Assembly (NCBI RefSeq): GCF_003003795.1
Contig: NZ_PVWK01000056.1
Span: forward strand, 16,479 to 80,478
Length of the DNA: 64,000 bases
Source: Stenomitos frigidus ULC18
GTDB lineage: Bacteria; Cyanobacteriota; Cyanobacteriia; Leptolyngbyales; Leptolyngbyaceae
Direction: 5' to 3'
The position numbers were made by a program, and so were the translations under genes. The notes below the pieces were generated by a model. That model searched no databases. It was not told the DNA's origin and saw nothing but the letters and a program-made list of their open reading frames with translations. Position 1 is the first letter of the stretch; each line of letters begins with the position of its first letter. Shown here piece by piece: positions 42,838 to 51,712 of this stretch.

Positions 42838-44163
42838 ATGATTCCGGTTTCCGATCGCTATTGGCTGAAAAACGCCAATGTCCCATTGCCCCTATTGAAG
42901 CAAGACAGAGCGCAGTTCGGTCTACCTGCTGACGCTCAAGACCAAACGAACACTGACTTTCAGCTCGTCGATATCGAAATTGCTCATGGTACGATCGCCC
43001 AACTGATCCCTGCTGGAACCTCCCCTAACAACGACCCTGCGGCTGATTTGCTTGGCGGCATTGTTTTTCCCTGCTTTGTCGATCTGCATACACACCTGGA
43101 CAAAGGGCACATCTGGGATCGATCGCCCAGTCCTGATTGCACTTTCAATGGTGCGATCGACACCATTCAAACTGATGCTCAAACTCATTGGGATGCTGAA
43201 GATGTCTATCGTCGTATGGCGTTTGGGCTGAAGTGCAGCTATGCCCACGGCACTAAAGCGCTTCGCACACATATCGATGCTTCAGGCGCACAAGCAGCCA
43301 TTAGTCTAAGTGTCTTTAAAGCACTGCAGGCAGAATGGGCCGGACGATTGATGCTGCAGGCAGCTTCTCTTGTTTCGCTGGACTATTACCTCACGCCAGC
43401 GGGTGAACAGCTTGCCGATCAAATGGCTGAATTAGGCGGCATCCTCGGTGGTGTTGCTTATATGAATCCGGCGATCGAAGCCCAAATCGATCGTGCGTTT
43501 ACTCTGGCAAAAGCCCGCCACCTCAACCTGGACTTTCACGCTGACGAAACCGACGATCCCAATTCAACAACGCTACGAATCATTGCTGAGACGGCGATGC
43601 GGCACCAATTTCAGGGGCAGGTTGTCTGTGGGCACTGCTGTAGCCTGGCGGTGCAGGAACCCGAAGCCGCTCAAACCACGATCGCGCTCGTTAAGCAAGC
43701 AGGCATTGGTATTGTCAGCTTGCCGATGTGTAACCTTTACTTGCAAGATCGGCAGACAGGACGCACACCGCGTTGGCGTGGTGTGACGTTACTGCACGAG
43801 TTAGCACAAGCAGGAGTGCCGGTTGCGATCGCTAGCGATAACTGCCGCGATCCCTTTCATGGTTTCGGTGATCATGATGGTTTGGAGGTCTTTAGCCTCT
43901 CAGTCAAAATTGCTCACCTGGATCAACCCTATGGCAACTGGTGCCGTGCGATTACGTCCACTCCAGCTGACCTGATGGGCTTGCCTAGAGTAGGACGCTT
44001 TGGCATTGGACTGCCTGCTGATCTCGTTTTGTTTAAGGCCCGTCGCTACAGTGAGCTATTGTCTCGGCCGCAGCACGATCGCATTGTGCTGCGGTCTGGG
44101 ACTGCGATCGACACCACGCTACCCGACTATGCTGAATTAGATGACGTCATGGCTAAAGCTTAG
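42838..44163 (+). CDS. codA: Cytosine deaminase
   Basis: The 441-residue amidohydrolase has the metal-binding DLHTHLDKGH, the catalytic FHADETDD, the VCGHCCSL strand and SDNCRDPFHGFGDHD, the CodA pattern. It converts cytosine to uracil and ammonia. Uracil is the substrate of RutA, encoded 33 kb away, so the window encodes cytosine to uracil to ring opening. The frame opens at TTG 42820, but ATG 42838 gives an N-terminus like relatives (MIPVSDRYWLKNA). Related isoguanine or creatinine deaminase activity cannot be excluded. Confidence 0.88.
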   Translation: MIPVSDRYWLKNANVPLPLLKQDRAQFGLPADAQDQTNTDFQLVDIEIAHGTIAQLIPAGTSPNNDPAADLLGGIVFPCFVDLHTHLDKGHIWDRSPSPDCTFNGAIDTIQTDAQTHWDAEDVYRRMAFGLKCSYAHGTKALRTHIDASGAQAAISLSVFKALQAEWAGRLMLQAASLVSLDYYLTPAGEQLADQMAELGGILGGVAYMNPAIEAQIDRAFTLAKARHLNLDFHADETDDPNSTTLRIIAETAMRHQFQGQVVCGHCCSLAVQEPEAAQTTIALVKQAGIGIVSLPMCNLYLQDRQTGRTPRWRGVTLLHELAQAGVPVAIASDNCRDPFHGFGDHDGLEVFSLSVKIAHLDQPYGNWCRAITSTPADLMGLPRVGRFGIGLPADLVLFKARRYSELLSRPQHDRIVLRSGTAIDTTLPDYAELDDVMAKA

Positions 44164-44322
44164 GATTCTGCCTTAAATCATCTCAGGAATGCAAGCCCTG
44201 GGTCGGGAATGGCACTGCCACACCCCACGAGAAGGCCGACCAAAGCCACCTTTCTTCAAAAAGCGTTGTTTTACGACAGCGCCGCCGCCGCACAATACCA
44301 TGCTGGATCTCGCTACAGTAGT

Positions 44323-44533
44323 CTAAGGATCATGGATTAAATAAAGTCGACACATTCTTGAGTTACGCATTTGCCCCCAAACCCCTTTTCTTGAATGCCC
44401 GATAGGGCTGCTTTAATCAGCTCAGTTCCCCCAATCTTGGGGGCTGGGGGGCAAACTTCGACAGCTTCTGCAGGGGCGCACGGCCGTGCGCCCCTACGGG
44501 AAAGGCCGGATTTATTAAATTCGTGTTCCTAAG
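44323..44533. mobile_element. MITE-like element, copy 2 (211 bp)
   Basis: The left end begins CTAAGGATCATGGATTAAAT and the right end, reverse-complemented, CTTAGGAACACGAATTTAAT. Inside is a perfect palindrome at 44472-44495 (GGGGCGCACGG and its complement). Its termini match the element at 37450. The segment 44366-44401 is repeated in inverse at 47089-47124. No genes. The preceding 160 bp (44164-44322) contain nothing recognised. Confidence 0.6.
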
Positions 44534-44559
44534 GTGCAGTAAGAACGGATTGCTTGGTG

Positions 44560-45669
44560 ATGTCTGACACAAAATCTTATCGTCCTCGACTAGCGATGAC
44601 GCTGGGTGATCCAGCGGGTATTGGCCCGGAAGTGGTGCTGAAGGCACTGGCAGTTCCCCCTGTGGACTGTGATATCACCGTGGTCGGTAGTCGATCGCGC
44701 CTGATTGCCACTTACCAACAGCTGCGATCGCTCAAGGCTGCCTTGCCCCTTGCGAACCCAGAGCAGTTGCAGATGCTGGATGTGCCGCTGGCGCCGTCGC
44801 TCGAACAGCAAATTGTTGTGGGGCAGGAAAGCGTTGCCAGTGGAGCCGCAAGTTTTCGCTCTCTTGAAACCGCGATCGACCAGGCGCTGACGGGAGCCTT
44901 TGATGGCATTGTTACTGGCCCCATTTCCAAAGCGGCCTGGAGTGCAGCCGGGCACGCCTATCCCGGACAAACTGAACTGTTGGCAGAACGGGCAGGCGTT
45001 GACCGTTTCGGCATGCTGTTTGTCGCGCGATCGCCCCATACTGGCTGGTGCTTGCGGACTTTACTGGCGACGACCCATATTCCCTTACGCGACGTTGCTG
45101 ATGCCCTTACCCCAGCACTTCTTACCCGCAAACTTGATCTATTAATTGAATGCCTGTGGCAAGATTTTGGCCTGGCAACACCCCGGATTGCGATCGCCGG
45201 ACTCAACCCGCACAGTGGCGAACAGGGCAAGCTGGGGCACGAAGAACAAGACTGGCTCATCCCCTGGCTACAAGCTACTCGCTTGCGCTTGCCCCAGTTA
45301 CAGCTTGAGGGCCCGATTCCACCCGATACGCTGTGGGTGAAACCGGGACAGGCATGGTTTGGTACGACGCATACTCCAGGCTTTAATCCTGCCGATGCCT
45401 ATCTGGCGCTTTATCACGATCAGGGGCTGATTCCAGTGAAACTGATGGCTTTCGATCGGGCGGTCAATACTTCGATCGGCCTGCCATTCGTGCGCACGTC
45501 ACCTGACCACGGTACCGCCTTTGATATTGCCGGACGAGGGCAGGCGGACGCAACAAGCATAATGGCAGCGCTAGCACTGGCGGCAGAATTTTGCTGTGAA
45601 CGTCATCGAGTAGCGGCAGCGCCTAGTCTTTCTAGGTTGCACGATCGCAAGTTGTCTTACAAGTCCTGA
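44560..45669 (+). CDS. pdxA: 4-hydroxythreonine-4-phosphate dehydrogenase
   Basis: The 369-residue PdxA has the signature [13 protein letters not shown], the GPISKAAW turn, metal-binding His in TTHIPLRDV and [11 protein letters not shown], and the final [10 protein letters not shown]. It oxidises 4-phosphohydroxythreonine in the deoxyxylulose-dependent pyridoxal phosphate pathway. ATG 44560 is preferred over the in-frame TTG 44554 and GTG 44557. Its 3' end overlaps the convergent proA by 13 bp. Confidence 0.94.
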   Translation: MSDTKSYRPRLAMTLGDPAGIGPEVVLKALAVPPVDCDITVVGSRSRLIATYQQLRSLKAALPLANPEQLQMLDVPLAPSLEQQIVVGQESVASGAASFRSLETAIDQALTGAFDGIVTGPISKAAWSAAGHAYPGQTELLAERAGVDRFGMLFVARSPHTGWCLRTLLATTHIPLRDVADALTPALLTRKLDLLIECLWQDFGLATPRIAIAGLNPHSGEQGKLGHEEQDWLIPWLQATRLRLPQLQLEGPIPPDTLWVKPGQAWFGTTHTPGFNPADAYLALYHDQGLIPVKLMAFDRAVNTSIGLPFVRTSPDHGTAFDIAGRGQADATSIMAALALAAEFCCERHRVAAAPSLSRLHDRKLSYKS

Positions 45670-46967
45670 TGCGTAAAGGGTTTGGCTTTTGCACCAGAGT
45701 AGGTCGCGACAATCTGCCCCTTACCGACCAACTGATACTTGTAAGTGATTAAGCCTTCTAACCCAACAGGCCCACGCGGCGGCATTTTTTGGGTACTGAT
45801 GCCCACTTCGGCACCGAAGCCGTAGCGGAAACCATCGGCGAAGCGAGTTGAGCAGTTGTGGAAAACCCCCGCTGCATCAACCTGTGCCATAAATGTTGCT
45901 GCTGTTTGAGTATTTTCGGTGGCGATCGCCTCCGTATGTCGAGAACCATAAGTATTGATATGCTCGATCGCTTCGTCTAGATGATCCACAATTTTAATCG
46001 CCAGGATCAGGTCTGTGTATTCGGTAGACCAATCGGCTTCAGTGGCCGCAGCGATATTGAGAATTTCGCGTGTGCGATCGTCGCCACGTAGTTCGACATT
46101 ACGGAGCTGGAGGGCAACCACCGCTTCGAGCAAGAATTCGGACGCGATCGCTTGATGCACCAGCAGGGTTTCGATCGCGTTACAAGCGGCAGGATATTGG
46201 GTTTTGGAGTCAACGGCGATCGCTACTGCTTTCTGCACATCAGCCGCTTCATCGACATAAAGGTGGCAGATGCCATCGGCATGACCCAATACCGGAATGC
46301 GCGTGTTGTCCTGCACAAAGCGCACAAACGAGTTGGAACCTCTGGGAATAATGAGATCCACATATTGATCGAGCTGCAGCAGTGCTAGCGTTTCCTCTCT
46401 CGTGGTCAAGAGTTGCACGACGGCAGGATCAATATTGGTTTGGGCTAAACCCTGGCGGATGGCGTTGACTAGCGCTTCGCACGATCGCACCGCTTCCTGC
46501 CCACCTTTAAGAATGAGACCATTGCCCGACTTGATTGCCAGGCTAGAAATCTGCATCACAGCATCAGGACGGGCTTCAAAAATCACGCCCAGCACGCCTA
46601 GTGGACAGGTGAGGCGTGTCAGCACCAGCCCCTGATCAAGCTCGCGGTGGATCTGCACAGCGCCCACCGGATCGGGTAGCCTGGCGACATCACGAATCCC
46701 TGCGATCGCCGCTTGCAGCTTCGTCTCATCTAGCTTCAAGCGGGCCATCAGCGCGGCCGGAAGCTGTGCGGCTATGGCGGCCTGACAGTCTGCCTGGTTG
46801 GCGGCCAAAATTTCTACACTAGCGGCCTCCAGAGCCTGAGCGATCGCTTCTAGCGCCTGGTTTCTTGTTTCAGTGGATAGGGTTGCCAGGTAACGAGCAC
46901 TATGACGCACGTGCTGAGCGATTTCAGTAAGGGGAGCAGCCGTCGTAGTGGCAAAAACGCTAGTCAT
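45657..46967 (-). CDS. proA: Glutamate-5-semialdehyde dehydrogenase
   Basis: The 436-residue gamma-glutamyl phosphate reductase has the nucleotide-side [30 protein letters not shown], the catalytic Cys in [12 protein letters not shown], and the C-terminal [20 protein letters not shown]. It catalyses the second step of proline synthesis. No proB is adjacent. Full-length compared with relatives. Confidence 0.95.
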   Translation of the reverse strand: MTSVFATTTAAPLTEIAQHVRHSARYLATLSTETRNQALEAIAQALEAASVEILAANQADCQAAIAAQLPAALMARLKLDETKLQAAIAGIRDVARLPDPVGAVQIHRELDQGLVLTRLTCPLGVLGVIFEARPDAVMQISSLAIKSGNGLILKGGQEAVRSCEALVNAIRQGLAQTNIDPAVVQLLTTREETLALLQLDQYVDLIIPRGSNSFVRFVQDNTRIPVLGHADGICHLYVDEAADVQKAVAIAVDSKTQYPAACNAIETLLVHQAIASEFLLEAVVALQLRNVELRGDDRTREILNIAAATEADWSTEYTDLILAIKIVDHLDEAIEHINTYGSRHTEAIATENTQTAATFMAQVDAAGVFHNCSTRFADGFRYGFGAEVGISTQKMPPRGPVGLEGLITYKYQLVGKGQIVATYSGAKAKPFTHQDL

Positions 46968-47088
46968 GGACGATAATCCGGTGCGAGACGATTAGCTGAT
47001 CAGGATGAATAAGCCTAAAAGCATATCCCCATTAAAGCAACCTGTCTACCAAATTTTTATGACTGACACCATAAGCTGAGCAATTCCG

Positions 47089-47124
47089 CGGGCATTCAAG
47101 AAAGGGGGGTCGGGGGCAAATGCG
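47089..47124. repeat. Inverted copy of a 36-bp segment from MITE-like element 2
   Basis: Runs CGGGCATTCAAGAAA to GGGGGCAAATGCG and matches 44366-44401 in reverse complement with about three mismatches. The two copies bracket pdxA-proA in opposite orientation. The spacer 46968-47088 otherwise holds nothing I recognise. Confidence 0.6.
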
Positions 47125-47133
47125 TCAGTCCTA

Positions 47134-49299
47134 CTAAAACGGCAGTCCCAATGCTTTGGTAATCAATGGCAGCAGTTTGGTGCAGGCTTCGGCAAGTTTG
47201 GCAGTGTCGGGCAAAGAGGACGCGGCACCTTTGAGAAAGGTAATGGCTTGGCTCCCTAAGCCTTTCTTTTCGGGTTGTTCAGGATCTTGAGCCACTTCTG
47301 CCAGCACTTTGACGTGTTCTAGCGCGGAGGCTTTGCCTTTTTCGGGCAGGTCAGCATCGCTTTCAATGGCGGCTTGCAGTTCGATCAGGAGTTCTTTGAT
47401 GCCGGGTTGGGCAGGGTCAGGGGCACTGGGCAACTGGTTGACGACGTTGGAAACACTGCCGCTGATGGCACCGAGATTAAGCGTCGATCCGGTGACGTTG
47501 CCGCCTATATTTACACTCTGGCTTTTATCTGTACTGTCGTTCATAGCTTTACTCTCGGCGCTAGCGTTTACTTCAACGGTAACGGGGCGATTGGCAAGTA
47601 GGCGCAGAATCTCCGTCATATCGGCGCTTTTTTCACGGTAGATCGTGATCTGCTCGTCTTTGGCTTTCAGTTCAGCGTAATATTTCGCTTCCAGGGCTTT
47701 GACTGCAAGGTCGTAGTTTAGATTGAACTCGCTGTGCAGCTTCGCCTTATCTGCGCCTTCTGGGACGCTGACTCTGACGACCACCACACCATCGCCTTTA
47801 TTTTCAATGCTTTGAATGGTCAGTTCGGTGCCATCATTGTCTACCTGCACCGTTTGGAAGGCTGCAACGAACGCTTTCCAGTCCACGCCATTGCGGAAGA
47901 TGAGGTCAACGGTGTTGAGCGCTTCCTGAAACAGTTTGGTGAATTCACCAGGGGCAAAGTCACCGCTGCTAGGACGACGCTCTTGCTGGTTGCGGAGGAG
48001 ATAGACGTACTGACAATGCACGCCTTCCAGAATGGTGTGGCTGTCAATGTTCCAGGCTTCCAGGCAGGCTCCGGTGAAAGTAGCTCCGGTAAAGTCAGTA
48101 CCCAGTGCCAGCGCTTCGATCAGCTTGGCATCTTTCAGATTTGCCTGCCGCATGTGAGCACAGGTCAAGTCTGCCCAGGTTAGGTCTGCCTGCTCCAGGT
48201 TGGCCCCATTCAGGTTAGTGTTGCGGAGCTTTGCATCGACGTAAGACTTCTTGTAGCCATCGCGGGTGACAAGCAACTCCCGCACAGCAGGGTTTGCCAG
48301 GATGGAAGTGCCAATTCTGGTGCGGTCTAAACGTTTGGCATCATGCCAACAAACCCACTCCAAAATGGTTTCACTTGCTTGGCGTTTTCCTTGAGCGTCT
48401 TTCTTCCAAGTCTTTGTAAAGTTGGTGCTTTTTAGAATTGCTTTAGTGAAATTAGCTTTGGTGAGATCAGCACCACAGAAGGAAGTGCCGCCAATGGCAC
48501 TAAAGGCAACGCCAAACGTGTAAATTGAGGCAAATTTTTCATTCCCCTTGAAAGCCTGCCAGTTGACGTAGAGACTGAATAGAGTACCAGTACCAGCAAA
48601 AGCACTAGCACCAACAAGAGCAAGAGCACTAGCAAAGGCACTACCAAAAATAGAGAGACCAATCTTAGCGTAAGCAAAAATAACTACTACAGCGCTAGCA
48701 CCAGTGAGAGCACTTACCACGGCGCTAGCACCAGTGAGAGCAACTACTGCAGCACTGGCACTAGCGAGGATAACTACTACAGCACTAACACCAGCAGCAG
48801 CACCAACGTAAGCAAAGACACCGCTGCCAGAAACAGAAACAGCACAAGCGCCAATAAAAGCGAAAGCAATAACTACAGCAGCAGCGATCGTACTTAAAGT
48901 CTGAAAGGTAAGCCCTCGATAAATGATAGTAACGAAGCAAACTACTATCAGTGAAAGCATTGTAATGCCAGGAGCAATAGTGTATTTCTGAACGCTATCA
49001 GGATGAAAAAAAATTGCTATTAAAGCCCCTGGAAAGCCTGCTAGACCTCCTAATAATAGGGACAAAAGTAGTGCAATGAACAACTGAACAAGAAGCCATC
49101 GCTTTTCCAAACCTGCTTTTGCTCCGCCAAAATTTACTTCTTTCAAGATGGCGTTGGTGAAGTTTGTTCCACGAATGTCCGCTTCCGTGAAGTCTGCCCC
49201 AGACAGATCCTGCCCTTTGAAGGATTGCCCTCGGATGTTAGCGTGGCGGAAGTCTCGTTCTCCATTGGCGTAGCGGTTGAGGACTTCGGTGGCTTTCAT
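47134..49299 (-). CDS. Pentapeptide-repeat membrane protein with cyanobacterial C-terminal module
   Basis: The 721-residue protein has an N-terminal pentapeptide segment (about 15-60; FRHANIRGQSFKGQDLSGA style), a long membrane region (about 70-255), a second pentapeptide block (about 268-435), a coiled coil (about 520-560) and a C-terminal module: a Gly/Asn-rich strand (VNIGGNVTGSTLNLGAISG) then a helical tail (GIKELLIELQAAIESDADLP). The membrane part includes a 10-residue repeat (ALTGASAVVS-like, 30 bp in DNA). Similar C-terminal modules occur on other cyanobacterial proteins with different N-termini. Function unknown. Confidence 0.85.
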   Translation of the reverse strand: MKATEVLNRYANGERDFRHANIRGQSFKGQDLSGADFTEADIRGTNFTNAILKEVNFGGAKAGLEKRWLLVQLFIALLLSLLLGGLAGFPGALIAIFFHPDSVQKYTIAPGITMLSLIVVCFVTIIYRGLTFQTLSTIAAAVVIAFAFIGACAVSVSGSGVFAYVGAAAGVSAVVVILASASAAVVALTGASAVVSALTGASAVVVIFAYAKIGLSIFGSAFASALALVGASAFAGTGTLFSLYVNWQAFKGNEKFASIYTFGVAFSAIGGTSFCGADLTKANFTKAILKSTNFTKTWKKDAQGKRQASETILEWVCWHDAKRLDRTRIGTSILANPAVRELLVTRDGYKKSYVDAKLRNTNLNGANLEQADLTWADLTCAHMRQANLKDAKLIEALALGTDFTGATFTGACLEAWNIDSHTILEGVHCQYVYLLRNQQERRPSSGDFAPGEFTKLFQEALNTVDLIFRNGVDWKAFVAAFQTVQVDNDGTELTIQSIENKGDGVVVVRVSVPEGADKAKLHSEFNLNYDLAVKALEAKYYAELKAKDEQITIYREKSADMTEILRLLANRPVTVEVNASAESKAMNDSTDKSQSVNIGGNVTGSTLNLGAISGSVSNVVNQLPSAPDPAQPGIKELLIELQAAIESDADLPEKGKASALEHVKVLAEVAQDPEQPEKKGLGSQAITFLKGAASSLPDTAKLAEACTKLLPLITKALGLPF

Positions 49300-49338
49300 C
49301 AGGATGGGGAGTGGGGAGTAAGGATTAGGGATTATTCT

Positions 49339-49707
49339 CTATGATTCTCCAATATAGGCGCTGAGAAACACCAGTTGGTTGATCATGCTTTCGGCTGATT
49401 CGGTTGCCATCAGCTTTAGGACTCGACGCATCTGTTCTCCGATCGCGTAGTCCTGGGAAGAGATCATGATCCCGGTGTGTGTTCTTCCTTCAGCCATGTA
49501 AATGTTGTGCAATTGGCAAAAGTCACCCACGTTGAACGTGTATAAAACTCGCTGTTGCTCAGTTGCTAGCTCTAACTGTTCTGCATCGCTAAAGCCCGTA
49601 GTGCGGACTTCTCCAACTGTTGTCACATCTACTCCCCGCGACCTCAAGGCATTGACGACTCGATGATCCATCGAATCTTCGTCAATAAACAGTCTGATGT
49701 GGCTCAT
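49339..49707 (-). CDS. DUF5615 PIN-like toxin
   Basis: The 122-residue protein belongs to the DUF5615 PIN-like group: acidic residues in RLFIDEDSMDHRV near the N-terminus and FNVGDFCQLH in the middle are those expected of a metal-dependent RNase. Its start overlaps the stop of the upstream DUF433 gene by 4 bp (ATGA-type coupling), the standard antitoxin-toxin order. Activity is inferred from the PIN fold and gene order. Confidence 0.88.
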   Translation of the reverse strand: MSHIRLFIDEDSMDHRVVNALRSRGVDVTTVGEVRTTGFSDAEQLELATEQQRVLYTFNVGDFCQLHNIYMAEGRTHTGIMISSQDYAIGEQMRRVLKLMATESAESMINQLVFLSAYIGES

Positions 49708-49991
49708 GCAGACGGTTCCATTGCTGCCGAAAGGCGTTCGTAATCTGCCTTCTCAGTAGCCAAATAAGACTCAATCTCTGCTCGATTGGCATGGTAATAG
49801 GTCAACGCGGCATACACCTGTGCCAATGTCAGATTCCCCATGCGGTCAACAATGTCTTCCGCGTTTAGCCCTAGCTTGTACCAGGCTGCAACTCGCTGCA
49901 CGGAGACTCTGGTTTCAGCAAGGCGTGGACGACCGCCAAGCGTCTCGGGCGTTCGGACAATCAATGTACCAATGTCGGTAACAGTTTGCAT
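49704..49991 (-). CDS. DUF433 antitoxin
   Basis: The 95-residue protein has the DUF433 winged-helix-like domain (GGRPRLAETRVSVQRVAAWY ... EDIVDRMGNLTLAQVYAALTYY). DUF433 proteins are the usual partner of DUF5615 and are expected to bind DNA and neutralise the toxin. The pair forms a two-gene operon. Confidence 0.9.
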   Translation of the reverse strand: MQTVTDIGTLIVRTPETLGGRPRLAETRVSVQRVAAWYKLGLNAEDIVDRMGNLTLAQVYAALTYYHANRAEIESYLATEKADYERLSAAMEPSA

Positions 49992-50254
49992 TAGTCAGCT
50001 CAACACGTTGCTTAGGCATACAGCACTCTCACTCACATCCTAACCTGCCTTCTCTTTGGCTTCATGGGGGATAGGGTGTGGGGCGTAGGATTATGGGATG
50101 TAAGAGGCTTCTTTACAGTCAGAATAACCGAAAATCGCCCGAAAATCAGTCTTCAAAAACCTCAGAAACCGGGTTTCTTAGCTAAAGGCTGTTGCCTCAG
50201 GCTCAACACGATCGCCAGAAACCCGGTTTCTTGGCACCTTATGCTACACCTTTC
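49992..50254. other. Spacer with dispersed palindromes
   Basis: Two copies of a near-palindrome, CAGAAACCGGGTTTCTT (about 50166) and AGAAACCCGGTTTCTTG (about 50218), lie 50 bp apart. A short GTGGGG run is also present near 50077. No gene is supported. Confidence 0.5.
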
Positions 50255-50548
50255 GAGTGCAAAGGGCGATCGTCCGAGTTCAGAGCACGATCGTTCCAGC
50301 TTGAAGCGCGATCGTTTCAGTTTTAGACTGCATCATTCTGGGTTGAAGTGCGATCGTTCGAGTTCCAAACTGCAAGTTTCGAGTTCAAAGTGCGATCGTT
50401 TGAGTAAAAAGCTCGGCGTTTTGAGTCCTGAGGTGCAAGTTTCGAGTTCAAAGTGCGATCGTTTGAGTAAAAAGCTTGGCGTTTCGAGTTCAAAGGGCGA
50501 TCGTTGCGGTTTGAAATGCGATCGTCCGAGTGCCAAACTGAAATTTCC
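50255..50548. repeat. 21-bp repeat array B, 14 perfectly phased units
   Basis: Units starting with GAG (or CAG, TGG, CGG variants) occur at 50255 and then every 21 bp without exception to 50528. The common unit begins GAGTTCAAAGTGCGATCG; a second type begins GAGTAAAAAGCT. Many units include the CGATCG core. Long frames are open on both strands simply because the unit contains no stop. The period equals that of array A beside intI. Confidence 0.85.
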
Positions 50549-50642
50549 CAACAGGACTGCATAAACGTCACGATCGCTCCCTATCCATGAGTAACGGGTG
50601 ACAAACCCACTCACATCACACTCAACTCATGGAGAGACCGTC

Positions 50643-51575
50643 ATGAAATCCCGCACTCTGGTCAATTTAGCACTCGCGCTTTCGATCGTCGGTTCCGGTT
50701 CCCTCCCCGCCCTGGCAGATCAAGTCGTCGTGGTGAATACCCAAACCAGCAGCCGTAGCACCCCCATGCCACAGACAGTCATTCCACAGACAGCGGGTGT
50801 CGTGATTAGCCTGCCCATGCCCATCACCGTGGATGTGGGACAGCATCAAGATTATCCGCTCACCGTGCCCCTATCCCAACCCTTGATGGATTCGCAAGGA
50901 AATACGGTTATACCTGCTAACTCGCCTGTCACCATCAAGCTCAAACCAGAAAATGGCGGTGCCCGCATTGTGGCAGAGTCGATCGTCGTCGGTGGTCAGA
51001 TCGTCTCCATTCAAGCCTCCAGTGCCGTCATTCCGGGTAATACCATTACGCAACAAGAAGGTGCCGAAACCGCACGGCAAAACAGCGCTGTCTACGGCAA
51101 TCTATTCGGTGCCGCGATGGGTGCGATCGCCCCTCAAGCCCGTAAAGCCGATGCCTTCGACCAGGGCGGAATGATCGGTGGCGCACTCGGCATCCTCACA
51201 GGCATGAATTCGCCTAAGAGTCTCCGGGTGGTGCAGCTACCCCAGGGAAGTGTATATGTGCTGTCGCTACAAGCGCCGATCGCCCTGCCTGCCAACCTTG
51301 CCGTTCAACCCGCATCCACACCAGCACCCACCCAACAGGCAAGCGCTAACCAAGCCCAATTCGACTTCAAATCTGTTGCCGAATACAGCCAGGGACTAGA
51401 ACGCGTGCTTGCCGCCTATCAGCAAGGGCAAGTCTCCAAAGCCGATGCCCGTCGTGCCATTGTGGATGCAGACCAGTACGCAACCACCGCTTTGTCGCCT
51501 AAGCTGTACCCACCTGCAGGTCAGCGTCAGCGGATTGCCCAGTTGTTCGAGTTCACGTATGGGATCGATCGGTGA
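50643..51575 (+). CDS. Secreted protein, unknown (cyanobacterial)
   Basis: The 310-residue protein has a signal peptide (MKSRTLVNLALALSIVGSGS ... LPALA), a beta-rich central region (about 60-150) with VPLSQPLMDSQGNTVIPANS resembling exported scaffold or VirB10-like folds, a Gly/Ala-rich stretch (about 150-190) and a Gln-rich helical end. GGAGAGA precedes ATG 50643; the frame opens at 50598 but that would spoil the signal peptide. No function can be assigned. Confidence 0.8.
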   Translation: MKSRTLVNLALALSIVGSGSLPALADQVVVVNTQTSSRSTPMPQTVIPQTAGVVISLPMPITVDVGQHQDYPLTVPLSQPLMDSQGNTVIPANSPVTIKLKPENGGARIVAESIVVGGQIVSIQASSAVIPGNTITQQEGAETARQNSAVYGNLFGAAMGAIAPQARKADAFDQGGMIGGALGILTGMNSPKSLRVVQLPQGSVYVLSLQAPIALPANLAVQPASTPAPTQQASANQAQFDFKSVAEYSQGLERVLAAYQQGQVSKADARRAIVDADQYATTALSPKLYPPAGQRQRIAQLFEFTYGIDR

Positions 51576-51712
51576 TGGGGTATTGGGTGTGGGGTGTAGG
51601 GTGTAGAAAAGAGAGCCTCCTCTACTTTCCCTGCTTCAGCCCTCTTCTAACAACCAACAACCAACAACTCCTTTAGCTTTCTGCCTCCCTCATCCCCCCA
51701 CCCCCCTTTCCC
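51576..51712. repeat. Heptanucleotide-rich spacer
   Basis: Contains GTGGGGTGTAGGGTGTAG and AACAACCAACAACC runs and Pro-coding-like CCCCC tracts just before the next ATG. No gene or clear promoter. Confidence 0.6.

Noticed and set aside
44400..44520. GC-rich hairpins near 44450-44495 as an RNA gene or tRNA
   Set aside because: No TPsiC or D-arm pattern. The perfect palindrome and flanking inverted ends mark a MITE-like element.
50064..50564. 166-codon frame and two minus-strand frames over the 21-bp array B
   Set aside because: The frames are open on both strands because the repeat unit has no stop. The non-repeat part is built from spacer repeats and has no plausible start, so coding is not supported.
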